Of a DNA stretch of 64,000 nucleotides, positions 1 through 12,770 are shown one piece after another (the first letter of the stretch is position 1; every line of letters starts with the position of its first letter). The notes beneath the pieces were generated by a model that was given only the letters and a program-made list of their open reading frames with translations, did not search any database and had not been told where the DNA came from. The stretch is taken from positions 255,001 to 319,000 of the forward strand of contig JAXCGZ010016984.1 of assembly GCA_037179515.1 (NCBI GenBank), given 5' to 3'. A program made the translations under genes and the position numbers. Source of the stretch: Halocaridina rubra. Lineage: Eukaryota; Arthropoda; Malacostraca; Decapoda; Atyidae.

Positions 1-600
1 AACAAACAAAACTCCAAAAACCACCATGAGCTCAATATTAATGAAAAACAAAAATCAAATGTTACACATCCCACTATAGAGAACTATTGGATAATAACTA
101 TCGCATATTTTTTTCTGCAAGAACATTAGGCATGTCAAAGAGAAATTTACACAATAATTACGTTATATTCCATACTTAAGCAGAAAAACGAAAGATTATG
201 ACATGTTGTGTATCATATAGCTGAAAGAGCATACGTGAAAAGCCATATGCCGATGGAGCTTACATACACTACACATATACAATTACGATATAAGCTAAAG
301 CTAATACTGCATAGGAATAGTATTAAGTCAAAAAGATTCAGCTGCCAAGGAAGAATTCGAAACAAAGCTGAAATCCTAGAGAAAAAGAGGATGAAAGATT
401 GTACATGACAAGGACTGCATCAAGATGCACCAAAAAAAAATGACAGATTAATGGATATGCAGCAGCTACCATAGTCATAGTGTTAGATTTCTGAATCAAA
501 AGCAGTCAGTATAACTACAGATGACAACACCAACAGCGAAAGGAATTCCTACATCTAACAATAATTCAATACAAAATGAACCCCTAGCTGATACAAGTCT
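1..600. other. AT-rich sequence, nothing recognised
   Basis: No open frame with splice signals, no tRNA-like boxes and no tandem repeat were seen. The short plus-strand frame at 208-408 has no recognisable domain. Confidence 0.5.
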
Positions 601-639
601 AAATGCCAACTAAGAAAATCAATGTTCTTTAAATATATA

Positions 640-905
640 CAATCATGTGTTCATATTCAGACCACCATATTCGATTTTCCACACAGGAGAGAGAAACTAT
701 TAAAATTTTCACCCAGGACAGTATGTGATTTATCTCAGTGAAAGCCCTACAAGAAAAGCTTCATAGAGCAATCATTTATAAATCAAGTCCGAGAGCATTT
801 AGATGTGTTGAATCTCCAATTTGTATGGAAATCCCAAAACAGCAATGACAAAGAAACAAAACCTTTTCACTTAAAAATTTTTGCCCACAAATTCTTGTTT
901 TAATA
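640..905 (+). pseudogene. degenerate C2H2 zinc-finger-like relic
   Basis: Around 672-705 the DNA encodes HIRF followed, after a 2-nt shift, by HTGERNY. This looks like the end of a C2H2 finger plus its linker. About 60 bases on, the run tgaaagccctac resembles the linker TGEKPY with a one-base loss, and then codons similar to KSFIEQSF follow. Frames are broken by small indels and stops and the Cys pair is not preserved, so nothing intact is encoded. This is pattern recognition only; chance similarity in AT-rich DNA is possible. Confidence 0.35.
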
Positions 906-1130
906 TAAGGCAATGAGCAAAAGATCATTTGCTCTCCTAAAAATTTATTTTTCCTCTTGAAAAATAATGCTTACATATCATTAAGAAAATGTGACATAAA
1001 ATGTTCACGCTAAGGTTATGAGTGTGTTAAATTACGAAATTATCTTTTCATGCACGAATCCAAACAATTATGTTTGAAAGGATGGCAATCCAAGTAAAAG
1101 ATAATTTTTTCTCCATGCATACAGGAATGT

Positions 1131-1512
1131 GAAAAATATATGAATATCAGGTAATGGGCCTAATATGTCTGAATATAAGGTAATAAGTCTCATATGTATG
1201 TTTGACTACAAGATAATGGGTCTCATATGTCTGACTATTAGGTAATGAGTCTAATATGTGTAAATATAAGGTAATAGGTTTAATATATGGGCTCATGTGT
1301 TTGTATATAAGGTAATGAGTCTAATAAGTTTAAATATGTTTAAATATAAGGTAATGACCTAATATATAACCTCATATGATTGAATATAAGGTAATTAGCC
1401 TAATGCTTGAATATAAGGTAATGAGCCTACTATGTTTAAATATAAAGTAATTCTGCCTAATATGTTGAAATATAAGGTAATGAGCCTAATATGTAGGCAT
1501 ATAAGGTATTTC
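1131..1512. repeat. minisatellite, about 30-36 bp unit
   Basis: Roughly eleven diverged copies of a unit around gaatataaggtaatgagcc followed by taatatgt. Unit lengths vary by small indels and the copies have drifted, so the array is old. Similar bases (ctccatgcata/cagg..gtgaaaaa) occur on both sides of the array at about 1110, 1512 and 1585, as if the array expanded inside an older, longer repeat. Confidence 0.85.
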
Positions 1513-2194
1513 TTCTCCATGCATGAAGGAGTGTAAAAAGTAAATCTCAATGAAAGACAATGACACCAAAAAATAATTTTCTCTCCATACAAGCTGGGAA
1601 GTGAAAAATAATGCAAGAATATATGGCCAAACGATTTGTTAAGAGCAACAGGATTCAACGTCACCTCCCAGATAACATTTTTATTAATAGGGACGCACAT
1701 CAAACATCTGGAATCAATGATGATGATGTTTTTTTTTTTAAATAATGATACTGAAATCTTCACATATACACACCTGAGCTGCAGTTCAAAGCAAATTATA
1801 TCACATAAATGCCTATTTTTCATTCAAGTTTTTTCCAATACTGTACATTCAAACAAATAATATCCAAGAGCCTAAAGAAAAATCCACCAAAAACCAAAAT
1901 CTACTAAGTCAATGCTGCATTGAGTAAAATATTTGGGCTTAATGATGATCATCTACTCAACTTCAATCATAGCCCCATTTTTGACTATCGAGTATTAGAT
2001 GAAAAAAAAAACGAGTACCCGGGCTACAGCAGTTTCTGATTATACAAAAAAATAAAAAGACGAGATAAGAAAATGCATACCACATAATAACGGCCTCGAA
2101 CGAGTCACCGCAGTCCTTTCTACTTGTACAGAATAATTATTAAAATGATGAATTCAACTGTTAATTGTACACATACGTATACTACGGCCACACT

Positions 2195-2925
2195 TCCCCT
2201 TTTATGGGGGTCACCAAATCAAAGCACACACATACATCAGAAGCCAACTCTTCCTTGGGGATAAAGGGTTGTCAACCTCCCCATCAACAACCACACTGCT
2301 ATGGTCAGCCACAGGGTAAGTGGGAAAGGTTCTTCTGATGTGAGGCCCAACAGCTGTAACTGGTTTATCCCCACTGCCACATCTCATGGCAACCCCCACT
2401 ACAGCCGTACTATCTGTCCCAGTTACAGTATTGAACAGGTGTGGGAAATCCCTAAGGCCCACGTGACCTATTCATAATCTCTCTCCAGTCATCCCTCTCT
2501 GGTACGATCTCTTCCCTGCTCACTGACATACCATGCACATCTAATTCTCTTTTCATCTCATCCATCCATCTCATTCTAGGACTTCCTTTAGGCTTTACTT
2601 GATTTACTTCTGCTCTCTACAATATTTGTAGTCGGTCCTCATTCATTATTTCCATGTTTCCAAACCAATTTAGCACTATTTGGTTTAACATATCCGTCAG
2701 TTTTATTAAAACAACCATTCTCTTACTGTCCCTCTCATTTCTCACTCTACCTAATCTTGACATAGTTATCATACTTCTGATACACTTCATCTCCATTACA
2801 TTCAATTTATTCTTTTTAATCTTTTCTTGCTTTCCAAGTTTCTGCTCCATACAAAGCTGTAGGCACAATTACTCCTTCATATAACCTTCTCTTTGCATTC
2901 GTTCCTAAAATATTAACTGCAACAA
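2195..2925 (-). mobile_element. RTE-like LINE, decayed reverse-transcriptase C-terminus and 3' part
   Basis: Read on the minus strand from about 2900, the codons give a C-terminal LINE pattern: KLNVMEMKCIRSMITMSRLG, then RVRNERD, then WFGNMEIMNEDRL, and after a stop PRMRWMDEMKRELDVHG and DDWREIMNR. In RTE-like elements this corresponds to the region running from FEMKCLRR through VRNE and W-GHV-RM to K-RW-D. Stops and shifts make it a relic. Clade assignment rests on motif memory. Confidence 0.65.
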
Positions 2926-2929
2926 AATT

Positions 2930-4476
2930 CTTACAATCACTTAAAGATATATCTCATGAAATATATTCCCAAAACGAGCACCTAATGTCCCTCTTTATGC
3001 ATACAAGTTAATGATCAAAATGCCTTATATGAGCCAAGTATATAAAAGGTGATTAGAGACAATCGTATAAAATATTGTCATCTCTCCTCTTCTATGAGCA
3101 AGACCCTATACTTCAATATCACTAAAAATACGAGAGAAAACACTGTGAACAGTAGCAAACTTTTTGCGGGATTCTTTAATGAACCTATAAGGTTCTATAA
3201 AATGATACCTTTTCACAGAGTTTAATTTCCTTGTACGTAAGGCAAATTTAACAAACTAATTTTAATGAATACACCATTTAACATATATTTTACTAAGCCC
3301 TTAACTAACATTATTGATACAGTAATACTAGTTATATATGAACACACTGCACAACATACTATGCAAAAAGAAACTAATATAATATACTGGTCACACAAAG
3401 TAACAGGTTTAGTATTTTTATATTCATCAGATATTTAAAGCTAGCTTGTGTAAGTATCTGATGTGCTAATATAGGAAAGGATAGATAGTGGTCTCAAAGG
3501 GTTTTGAAAGAGCAGAAACATAATCCTTCATTAGATTCAAAATATTATGTGATAACTGAGGAATTTCTAGCTATGATTAATGAGAATAAAAAAAAATTCA
3601 ACTGCTAATCCTACATTCCAAACCTCTACGCTGATGAAACTAAACTGGACTGGGGTCTTTGTAGCATTATCAGGCATTTTTAAGTTAAAATGTAGTTTCA
3701 GAAATGCTGTACTAATTCGATCCTATTCAATAAAAAAAAAAATTCTTACTCAATAATACTTAATAGTGATTTGTTCCTCTCAAGAGAAGTTTTACATAAC
3801 TAATTATATTTTAGTATAAAATCTGCTAGAGACAAAGGTTTCCCTTTAATAGTACAGTCTTACACATGAATAGATGTAATCTATAAAGAGTGTAGGATAA
3901 AACCCAACAATTATATTCCATATAGGAACAAACCTAAAACTATATCGCTCTAATTAAAAATAAAAATATCTTAAGCTCACAAAGATTCTAAACAGCACCT
4001 TTCAGACATATAACTGCACTTGATGGAACTATTAATCATTTCAAAACGACTTTTGAAAAATTCATTAATAACAGCTACAGACTTTTGCTTATGCATATGT
4101 GCACCTTTATAAGCTGAGGTGTGGACATCTTGGCTCACACCTGTCGAGGAGATGAAATCCCCAAATAACTCATCCCTAAGTGATATGGCTTGTAAAAATC
4201 CCGGGATGAATGATAACCATTCAGTATATATGCATAAGAAACTTATATTGTACATATCACATCCTCATCAGTTTTAAACAGAATCTGTATAAATGATATA
4301 CTCAACAGCCTTTTTCCACTTTGTATCTTTGTTACAAAAATACTTCAAAAAATACTACCTTACATATTTATGCTAAGTACATCACAGAGTAACACCAACA
4401 AAGAACTTTTTTAACTTTTATCATTGTTTAAGAAAAAATTCTACCAATATACCTATTTCAGACTGCTACCCACTTA
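2930..4476. other. 3' flank of the LYSMD gene, no other gene seen
   Basis: AT-rich sequence downstream of the LYSMD stop codon. It probably contains the 3' UTR of that transcript, but no single polyadenylation signal stands out. A minus-strand frame at 3977-4255 has no recognisable domain or splice context. Confidence 0.45.
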
Positions 4477-4651
4477 CTATGCATGTGTTTCCATTCTCTC
4501 AATACTGGACTTCATGAGGGCAATGTTGGAATCAATTTTGGATAAAAAATCGTTGGGACTCGTTTCTGAACAGTCGTGTAAGCCACTGGATGTTGAAGGC
4601 GAACGACTGACAACGGGGGTACTGCTTGGGGAACTACCTGCATCTGAGCTT
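4477..4651 (-). CDS. LYSMD2: LYSMD terminal coding exon
   Basis: The acceptor is tatctccag. One base completes an Arg codon, and 57 further residues lead to TAG at 4477-4479. A Ser-rich stretch is followed by the conserved DFLSKIDSNIAL segment. The open frame on the opposite strand here is a shadow. Confidence 0.88.
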
Positions 4652-7600
4652 CTGGAGATACAAAATTAATACATTAAATTCATTACCAAAGATTTTTGGA
4701 ATATTTTAATAAGAAATAAAACAAGTTATATATATTGCACATTTATGGCATACACAAAGTAACTTAATATTCTCACCTATCAGAACCGTTAAAGTGCGCC
4801 GTGGGCGTCTGCGGCGACAGAGTGGTGCCAGTAACCGCTTCGTAGACGGCACGGCTGACAGGAACCTCCAAATGGTCGTGAAGAAACATGGCTTCTATAG
4901 ACCAAAGTTTGTTGTGCTGCTTTAAACATTCCATCTGTAAACATAAATGAAAAATCTTTAGCCGTGTCAAAAGTAGGATAATTAATAACTAAAAAAAAAA
5001 ATTACTATATTTCAAGAGATTAAGATTCACTTGCAGAAAAAATGAGATCATTATGATACTCAATTGTGAGGAGTCAAGTAACACATCTATAATTTAGAGG
5101 TTAACAATAAAGTTAACCTCTAAACTATAAAGTTACTATTTCCCCATGATATAAGTGACATTTATGGGAGGCTTTATTTCAACAGGACCAGTTCAAAGCC
5201 CCAGGGCTAGGTTCATTAGATAATCCTTGTACTTCAATTCCTTGACATACACATTGTTCCATAAAATCGCCAGCTGTTATTAAGAACAATGCCTTCAGAG
5301 ACATTCATATATCATACACAATTTATTATTTAGCTAATATTGCATCCTCTTCCCAATGGCAACAGGATAAACGCAAACAAAAGAAGAGAAAAGGATAATA
5401 TAACTAAGAACCATCTTCAGTTTTCTAGTCGTTTCATCCTATTCATATATAACAATGTCTTACAAAGAAATTGGACCAAGGGCAAGAAAACTCTACTGCA
5501 AATTGATTATTACTTTGAGCTTATTCTAATTATATGGGATGGCTAAGAAAATTATGTAATATAAAAAAAAAGTAACTTCGTTACGAAAATTTCATAGTAA
5601 TCTAATCTCGTACATATACCGCTATGTATACTCCACAGTGATCTAATCTGATAATATATAAACCACAACTCAATACTCAATGAATGTTTGTGCATTATCT
5701 CATCCATGATCATCACTAACTGCACTTATTCGGAGTTACTTAGGACAAGAAAATCTTTTATACTCCTATATTTAATTTCTTTCTCCCAATGAGAGCTATG
5801 GAATGAACAATTTTCAAGCTAATCAAAGAAGAAATAATATCTAATGATTTATTATTGTCAATTCCTGATCTATTTATCAATACATAGACATTCTCTTAAG
5901 GTCTATACTAGAAGAGTCTAAGAGTTAGGTGAAAGGAGATGCATCCTTTAAAAAATATCAATTCATGTCTTATACTGTATTTTCATTGGTTCACATATCT
6001 CGCCTAGCTGATGTCATTACAAAGTACCTATATATTATTCCCCAAGAAGCCTCATCCAACAATGAACATCTTACTATCTTAAATTATAACATTTTTCAAT
6101 TCAAATCTCAAACTTTAATTATGACTATTCTATAAATCATGACACCCGACACTGACCGTGCTGTACTTCAAGTTAGGGAATACTTACATTCCCTAAATAT
6201 ATGAACTTAAAACACACAAAATAACATGGGATGAAGAGCATTAACCTTTGTTGTCAAGGATAGAGAGTACAGTGCTGTATCTCTATGGGATAAGAGAAAC
6301 TCATTCAGTGCAGAATGAAGAATAATATACAGAGAATAGCAAAAATGCTAAAAAAATGCAAAGAAATGCAGATGAAGAGAATTTGAAGAAAGATTTAATG
6401 GTAAGTTGCATGAAAAAGAACTGGGCTTAAGTGGAAGATATTAAAGCGAATAAATTTTTTTGGAATAATTGAAACTCAAAAAGCTAAGAGGTACATTATA
6501 TTCAAATTACTGATACTTAAAAAAAATGGAGACAGGCTCTCTAAAGAAGAGAAGTTTAAAACTATTAACAAATTAATAATGAAAAAAAATATTCTGGGTT
6601 AATGAAAATGTCACAGATAGGAGGTGTGCATTTTATACATTAGTTTAGATGAAAGGGAAGTAACTCAAGAAAGCTGATCAGTGATTGGATGAGTTGTTGT
6701 TTGCTCATTAATGTATCACTATTGATCCCTATTCAAATGGGGGTGGTCACAGGCATGTTGGAGCTTTACTTCAGTACAGTTTGTGACTAGCCATGATTCT
6801 CCATCCCAATTAACATTCAAATTGTAAGAATATTTGATAAAACCGTTCATATCGGAAGAGTCAAGACAATTTGAGTGAAAACATTTATCTCAATGATTCA
6901 TTGCAAGTTGTCAAAGGATTCTTGACTTGACGAAACTCGACATGCTTGGTGATATCGCAGCCTTACAAGTTTTTGCCTTTAGAATATACTACGTAAAAAT
7001 TTAAAGAAAAATAACAGACTGAAAAATGTAATGAGGATAACGGTATAAAGACTAAGAGAGGAAGAGAGAAAGTTGAAAGAGAAATAATATCTCTTGAGAA
7101 TACACTCGGTGATATATAAAGTAGTGCTTAGGTTAAAAAAAAAAAAAAAAAGTACTGTACAGTACATCCATATTCAGTACTGTACAGTACTTAGGCTGAA
7201 GACAATAAACTACTACATAAAACAAAATATACATTATTAATGAATTCTAATAAAGTAATAATATTGCAATAATACAGTACAGTACAGTACAGTTATACAA
7301 ACATTAATACATGGGTAGATACTGAGTAGGTTTTTGTTTGTATCTGTGAATGTTCGTAAGTAGGGAAGCATCTGTATATTACTAAAAAATTAAAAACTTT
7401 ATGCATTGGGCCACAATAGTGTGGTGGTACAATAAGCAACTCGTTAGGTAGCAGACAAATGTCCGATCACATGATGGGGAATTAGGCAGGCAATTCAGCC
7501 TTAATTTCCTATCTACAATCCTTCTGTATCCACTTCCAAATGGGGACTAATAATGACACAAACAACAGTGTGAAATTTTCTTAAACAGCAATACAAACAA

Positions 7601-9130
7601 AAGTAAGTAGAAAGTTAGCTTTGACAGTCATGTAGGATTGAGATAAGATTGTAGTCTCCGTGGTTAAATGGTAGCGTCCGCGACTCTGTGTCGGAAGGTC
7701 GAGGGTTCGCACCCCGTCACGGACTGAGATTAGTAAGGGCATACACTCAGGGTAATGATCACATTTGCCAAAACAAGTCCTTCGCAAGAAGGCAACCGTC
7801 CTAGCCCTTAGTAGAAAAGGAGTTCGAGACGTAAAACCGAAACAGTAGGGTTGAGATAAGATTGTGCAATATAACCATGGCTGTTGAATATTTATATGAA
7901 GAAGAGTTGCAAAAGAGATGTTGTACACGGTAAGTAAAGTAGATGATGGACACGACTTACATAAAGGAAGTAATATGGTGGCTTAGAAAATTTCAATTTC
8001 AGGCATGATAGAGTTAGGTGAAGAATATGGAAAGATACAGTATAGACTGAAATTGAATTTTACAAATATTAACTTAATACACTATGTTGAAAGGGTAAGG
8101 TAAATATCTTAAGAGTAAGAAAAACAGCGAGAATAATTATGACCAAATTGCAAAGAAATATGGATGGGGAGAGAAATAAAAACTTAATGGGTACTGAACA
8201 ATTTGGAAAACCTCTACATAAACGGATAATTAATAGAAATCAAAATTATCGGATCATTACAAAAATATCAAAGGCATATAATCTTAAAGAAGGAGTCACT
8301 AAGAAGGCTATATCCTTTTGAAAATATATATCTAAAAAGAATATAAAGAATATTAATTACTATACAACCTGATAGGAGAAATACTGAAAAGTACATACAA
8401 CAACAGGAGCACATTTATAGGTGGAAAGATATCACCCTTAATGGAAAGAAAATTAAGAATTAAGAAAAGGTAGAACCATGGCAAATTAAAGGAATGGGTA
8501 ACATAAAATGAAACACATATGAAAAGGGAGAAATGAAAAGAATTTTCCCATTAGACAGCTTGTTCAGTGTATAAGCTATTGTATAAGAGGAAGCGGCAAC
8601 CGACCTCGACATCTAAAACAGAGAAGGACTGCAACTTAACGCAATATTTGACACCATTCGAAGCTCCTGAAGAATTGAGAACAGCTTTATATCAACAGCA
8701 AAGAAAGGTTGGGTTAGGCCAAGTTAGAATCTGGCCTTTAAGCACAAATTCTAACCTAAAAAACCTAACCTAACCTTTCTTTGCTGTTGATAAATGGCAG
8801 GTCTCAATTCCTCAGGTGCTCTCACAACTCAATTAGTTTTATTAACGTGAATAGTAAATTTCACGGGAAACAACAAAAAATAAAATTCATGTAAACATGA
8901 TTAACAGGCGACAATTAAAAACAAAAGATACTCTGATAAGTATACAAATCTATACAGTAATAAAGTACTGTCTTGTTAGCTAAACTGGTAGATCATTTTA
9001 ATAATGGTATACCGAGGGATAACTATTTAAGATGCTGTGCACAGTGCTCTGAAGAAAAGTGTTCATTGTCAGGGGAATATTCCACAGAAGGATTAGTACT
9101 TGTCTTTGACTGCATTTAATAATTAAGTAC

Positions 9131-9215
<85 letters not shown>

Positions 9216-11522
9216 TTTCCTTTTCTGATTTGTCTCACAAAGGATAATTGATCCTCCTTTTCCTTATAATATGAAAATGAAGGTTTCATTATATAAACCA
9301 CTACTGTAAAGCTAGGATAAAATCTGTTTGTATTTAAGGAAAATAAAGACAAAACACTAACTGAAAAAAAATTCTATGACTATACTTTACATCTATATGA
9401 TTCTTACATATTTTCTCAACTTGGCACATTCAAAAAAATGACCAGAAATGGTATACAGTACCTATTCTGCACTGAACAACCTTTTTCTGTCCTTCTTCTT
9501 GGATGGTCTAATACAAAGCCATCTGTGTCATATGACAAAATTCGTTTATCAACAATATTGTTTTAATATAGCATACGATTCTGGATAATCAAATACGGAA
9601 CAAACATGCTAGACCAAACTGTCTAATTAAAACAGACAGACAACAGATAATCTTAAGCAACTACAAACACAAAAAAAAGAAATGGAGACGTAGTATCGAA
9701 GGTGGCTGTTTATATTCATGTTCCAGCATCTTACATACCATCTGACCTTGAGATCAGATGGTAATAGAGGCAATGCGACTATAAATGTAAGGCCACATGG
9801 TCAAATATGTGCCACTGGGTACGCGAATAGAATGGCACACCGCGCTGAGGATATCCTCTGCCAATAGCTATTAAACTTATTGTAAATATTACATAAGAAC
9901 GTTATATTCTTATTTAAAATAATCAGTAAATTATATGGTAACATAAATACTTCTACAGTACCAAAAAGAAAAGAACAAGAAAACCATTAATATAAGATTC
10001 ATCTATCTGTTGAGGACTTCCATTTTAAATTAATTTTTTTTTTATTGTGACATCAGGATGGGCAAAACAATAAATAAATAAATAAATAAGCCCTCATCGG
10101 GCATGGGCACGAAGGAAACATGAATAAAGAGAAACAGAGAAAGAGAGTGTTGTGTCTTGTAAGATGTCACTGGATAGCAACAGATAAATAATGAATATCC
10201 AAGAATATTCGGTGCTGACGTAGTAAAAGGCAAAAAAACTAAAATAAATAAACAGCAAAAAGATGATCAAGCTTCAAAACTTAATGTGGTCTATATAATT
10301 TTACTGGAGCTCCTCAGCCTAAAATTATCTAAAAGAATTTTCTATTACCTCTCCTACTATTCAACAGAAGTACATGAGTGCAACACTACTTTAAGAAAAT
10401 ATATTAAACTAAGTAGTGCAGACAGCAAAAAATAGATGGCATATATAATCCTACATTAAATGTCAAAAGAAAGTTATGTATCGCAAGCAACGTAGCAGTA
10501 CATGGAAATCTGATGCATGCCAGACACAAAATTAAAAAAAAAATCACATGCCTTATTACATACTGTGTCTTATCTATTACATAATTAGACATATATAATT
10601 ATGTCATATCTTTTGCCCTATCATTCTAAACCAATAATATAAACAAATATATACACAAAGGCACAACAGCATCCTTCTCAAGTACAATATTGCTAGGTTC
10701 TAGGAACGACATTAAGCAGGGTTGGTTAGAAGAGTATAGTTCTAGATTACATGTTGCTAATATGCTCCAGAACAGTACCATAGGATATATGAGCATATGG
10801 TTAGGTTTGGTTACTTGAGAAAGAGCTTGGTTTAAAGGAAGGGCTTTGCATTTTGGTATGGTGCACATTGGAATGGACATCTTGGGGGCAGAGAACCCCT
10901 TCCTGATGGCATTCACTGGATTTCATGAACATTCCAAAAATTACAAATAATACTGTGATAGCCAATGAAAACATCCAATTTGGGCCTAGCAGATTCTGGA
11001 CTATATTAAAGTAATTCCATGAATTACCTTAAACAGTTTGACCTCTTTTCCCCCATTTTCTCACAAAACCCCCCGCCCCAAATAAGGTAGATGTCTTTGC
11101 GTTAACAATACTACGAGACAAATTAACATTTCGCAAGCTGGTAAATCAGTCAGTGACATTACCCACAAATCCGTAAATTCCCGTCCATGAATCCAACCTT
11201 AAAAAAAAAAAACACTCCAAAATATGATCTTTAAACACTCGATGAATTATAACATTAAAAGAAAAAGATAAATCGCTAATCTCAGCCTGTTAATCCCATC
11301 TTAAAAAAAAGAAAAACACATTTGACACCTGCAGTCCAAGTGCCTTTAAACACTCACTGTGACCCCATATCTAAGGGCGATGCCTTGTAAAGTGTCCTGT
11401 TTGGACACCCGATGTTTTATTACGTTTTCTGGCCTCTTCATGTTCACTGAGGTACTGCCGTATCGTCTATGAGGTCTATTTGTTGAGCCCAACAGACCTT
11501 TCTCTTCACTTATAGACGCCAT
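4477..11522 (-). CDS. LYSMD2: LysM domain protein of the LYSMD1/LYSMD2 type (three exons)
   Basis: Joining 11522-11358, 4934-4777 and 4651-4477 gives a 165-residue protein with phases 0 and 2 and GT-AG junctions. Residues 20-25 (RYGSTS) match the conserved Tyr-Gly-Ser stretch before the LysM domain. The single LysM domain covers about residues 37-81 and begins HRVSKQDTLQGIALRYGVT in exon 1. It continues after the intron with MECLKQHNKLW and ends FLHDHLEVPVS. A Ser/Thr/Pro-rich linker follows, and then the conserved C-terminal segment SPNDFLSKIDSNIALMK, equivalent to the DFL-KLD-QI motif of LYSMD1/2. There is no signal peptide or transmembrane segment, as expected for LYSMD1/2 rather than LYSMD3/4. 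At 165 aa it is shorter than the roughly 215-227 aa human proteins. Molecular function in animals is poorly known, and the symbol could equally be LYSMD1. Confidence 0.88.
4777..4934 (-). CDS. LYSMD2: LYSMD coding exon 2
   Basis: The acceptor is tgtttacag before ATG GAA TGT in phase 0, and the donor is GATAG before GTGAGA in phase 2. It encodes the second half of the LysM domain and a Thr/Pro-rich start of the linker. The internal ATG is not the gene start, because exon 1 supplies the first half of the domain. Confidence 0.88.
7651..7841 (+). mobile_element. tRNA-derived SINE, family S1, copy 1 (with target-site duplication)
   Basis: It starts gtagtctccgtgg. An A-box-like tggttaaatggtagcg and a B-box gggttcgcacccc mark the tRNA-derived head. 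A conserved body follows (gggcatacactcagggtaa, ccaaaacaagtccttcgc, ggcaaccgtcctagccc) and it ends gacgtaaaaccgaa. It is flanked by about 16-bp direct repeats (ttgagataagattgt at about 7639 and 7851), the mark of reverse-transcription-based insertion. Confidence 0.88.
8660..8821. mobile_element. inverted-repeat MITE, family M1, copy 1
   Basis: About 60-bp arms face each other: ctcctgaagaattgaga...atcaacagcaaagaaagg on the left, and its near-complement ending ctcaattcctcaggtgctc on the right. The centre carries aggttaggc/cctaacctaacc. There is no coding capacity. The same family occurs at 15039 and 55868. Confidence 0.8.
9134..9212. repeat. (TA)n microsatellite
   Basis: An uninterrupted TA run of about 79 bp inside LYSMD intron 1. 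Confidence 0.97.
10033..10110 (-). mobile_element. short retroposon 3' end, family T, copy 1
   Basis: The minus strand reads ccgatgagggc, then tttgcccatcctg, then atgtcaca and a run of A. Related units lie at 12257, 35400 and 51900. An inserted (AAAT)n stretch interrupts this copy. Confidence 0.6.
11358..11522 (-). CDS. LYSMD2: LYSMD coding exon 1
   Basis: 55 codons from an ATG in the context caaatATGgcg to a phase-0 donor, ACA followed by GTGAGT. It encodes the N-terminus and the first half of the LysM fold. The exon is shorter than common ORF cutoffs, and the GC content rises locally. Confidence 0.86.
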
Positions 11523-12256
11523 ATTTGTTGTGACTAGGAAGGGCTAAGTGCCAACTAGGGCCTTTTCGCTTTTTTTATTTTGCAATAACTTCCTTCTTTT
11601 TAAGACCAAAATAGTTTTCAATAAATATAAATAATATAACAAATCATAAATTTAAAAGTATTACGCATATATTACGTAAAAGTCCAAGAACAAATTGTTT
11701 CTTAAAACATATGGTGGTAACTCAGCCTTCCCGACCTTGATTCTTTGCATTAAGACAAAAAAAGAAGGAAAAAATAAAAATAAAAAGTCCAAAGCAGGTG
11801 ACCGGAATAATATAAATGTCAAGACCTCATCCTTACACACCCATGTGACCTAACTTTAGTGTGACTTTATCCGATTGACCTTATATTTCGACAATTGCAG
11901 CGAAATCAATACTTTTAACCCATTTCCCTATCTTGTTACGTAAATTAGACGAAAATATTTAGATAATCTTAGGAAACTTTTAGACAATAATGCCTCAGAA
12001 GGTCATTCACAAATGTCTAAAATCAAGTGACCCACTTTCTGTCAATGCGCTATTAAGTCTCAATAGTTCTACTGATTCAGTGCGAACTCTTAATGGTTAT
12101 TTAAAATAAAAGTTTAAGCTATTAATACAAAGAAATGAACATTTAAGAATCTTGTATATTTTAAATAAAACAAGAAGTTAATATAGAATAATCTTATATA
12201 GAACGATAAAGTGTAAGACCTAACTAATTCTACACATGTGTAATTAATTCTGGTGA
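11523..12256. other. 5' flank of the LYSMD gene
   Basis: This is upstream of the LYSMD start codon on the minus strand and presumably holds its 5' UTR and promoter. No clear TATA element was identified, and the start codon sits in an AAATATGGCG context. The rest is AT-rich with no recognised feature. Confidence 0.4.
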
Positions 12257-12318
12257 TTTTTTATGAGCGTGACACCAGGACGGGCAAAAACAATTGCCCT
12301 CATCGGGCCCAGGCACCA
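12257..12318 (-). mobile_element. short retroposon 3' end, family T, copy 2
   Basis: The minus strand reads gcccgatgagggcaatt, ttttgcccgtcctgg, tgtcacgctcataaaaaa: a GGGCAA/TTGCCC hairpin followed by an A-rich end. Confidence 0.65.
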
Positions 12319-12413
12319 TGAAAACGAGAAAGAAAGTATAAATAATATTAAAGGATTCAGTTTACTTAATGAAAAAAAACGGGATCATTACTTGCGTATA
12401 CAAGGAAGCATGA

Positions 12414-12506
<93 letters not shown>

Positions 12507-12525
12507 GGTAGTAGTAGTAGTAGTA
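12414..12525. repeat. (TTA)n then (GTA)n microsatellite
   Basis: About 93 bp of TTA repeats with one C interruption, followed by six GTA repeats. Confidence 0.97.
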
Positions 12526-12635
12526 ATCGCAACAGTACTTGGAGTTATGTTTGAAACCTGACATGGTGTCACTTGTCAACTCTGCAGGCTTCGGAGTACA
12601 TCGCTATGAAAGTGGAAGCTGTAACAGAGGAGTAT

Positions 12636-12770
<135 letters not shown>

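Larger units (their letters stand above)
4935..11357. other. LYSMD introns: mostly unique AT-rich DNA with inserted repeats
   Basis: The 6.4-kb intron 1 holds a SINE (7651), an inverted-repeat element (8660), a (TA)n tract (9134) and a retroposon tail (10033), which are listed separately. Intron 2 is the short 4652-4776 stretch. A short inverted pair, ccatctgac and gatcagatgg, occurs near 9740-9765. The short frames in this span have no recognisable product. Confidence 0.6.

Noticed and set aside
4424..4669. 81-codon plus-strand frame
   Set aside because: It is antisense to the LYSMD terminal exon.
7651..7730. Functional tRNA gene
   Set aside because: A- and B-boxes are present, but the sequence belongs to a dispersed family with a common non-tRNA body and target duplications, so it is a SINE.
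8756..8780. Interstitial telomere array
   Set aside because: Only two to three TTAGG-like units inside an inverted-repeat element; too short for a telomere remnant.
12263..12511. Poly-Tyr, poly-Asn, poly-Ile, poly-Leu and Tyr-Ile frames here and in dozens of other places
   Set aside because: They are translations of (TTA)n, (TAA)n, (TA)n and (GA)n tracts; no real coding sequence.
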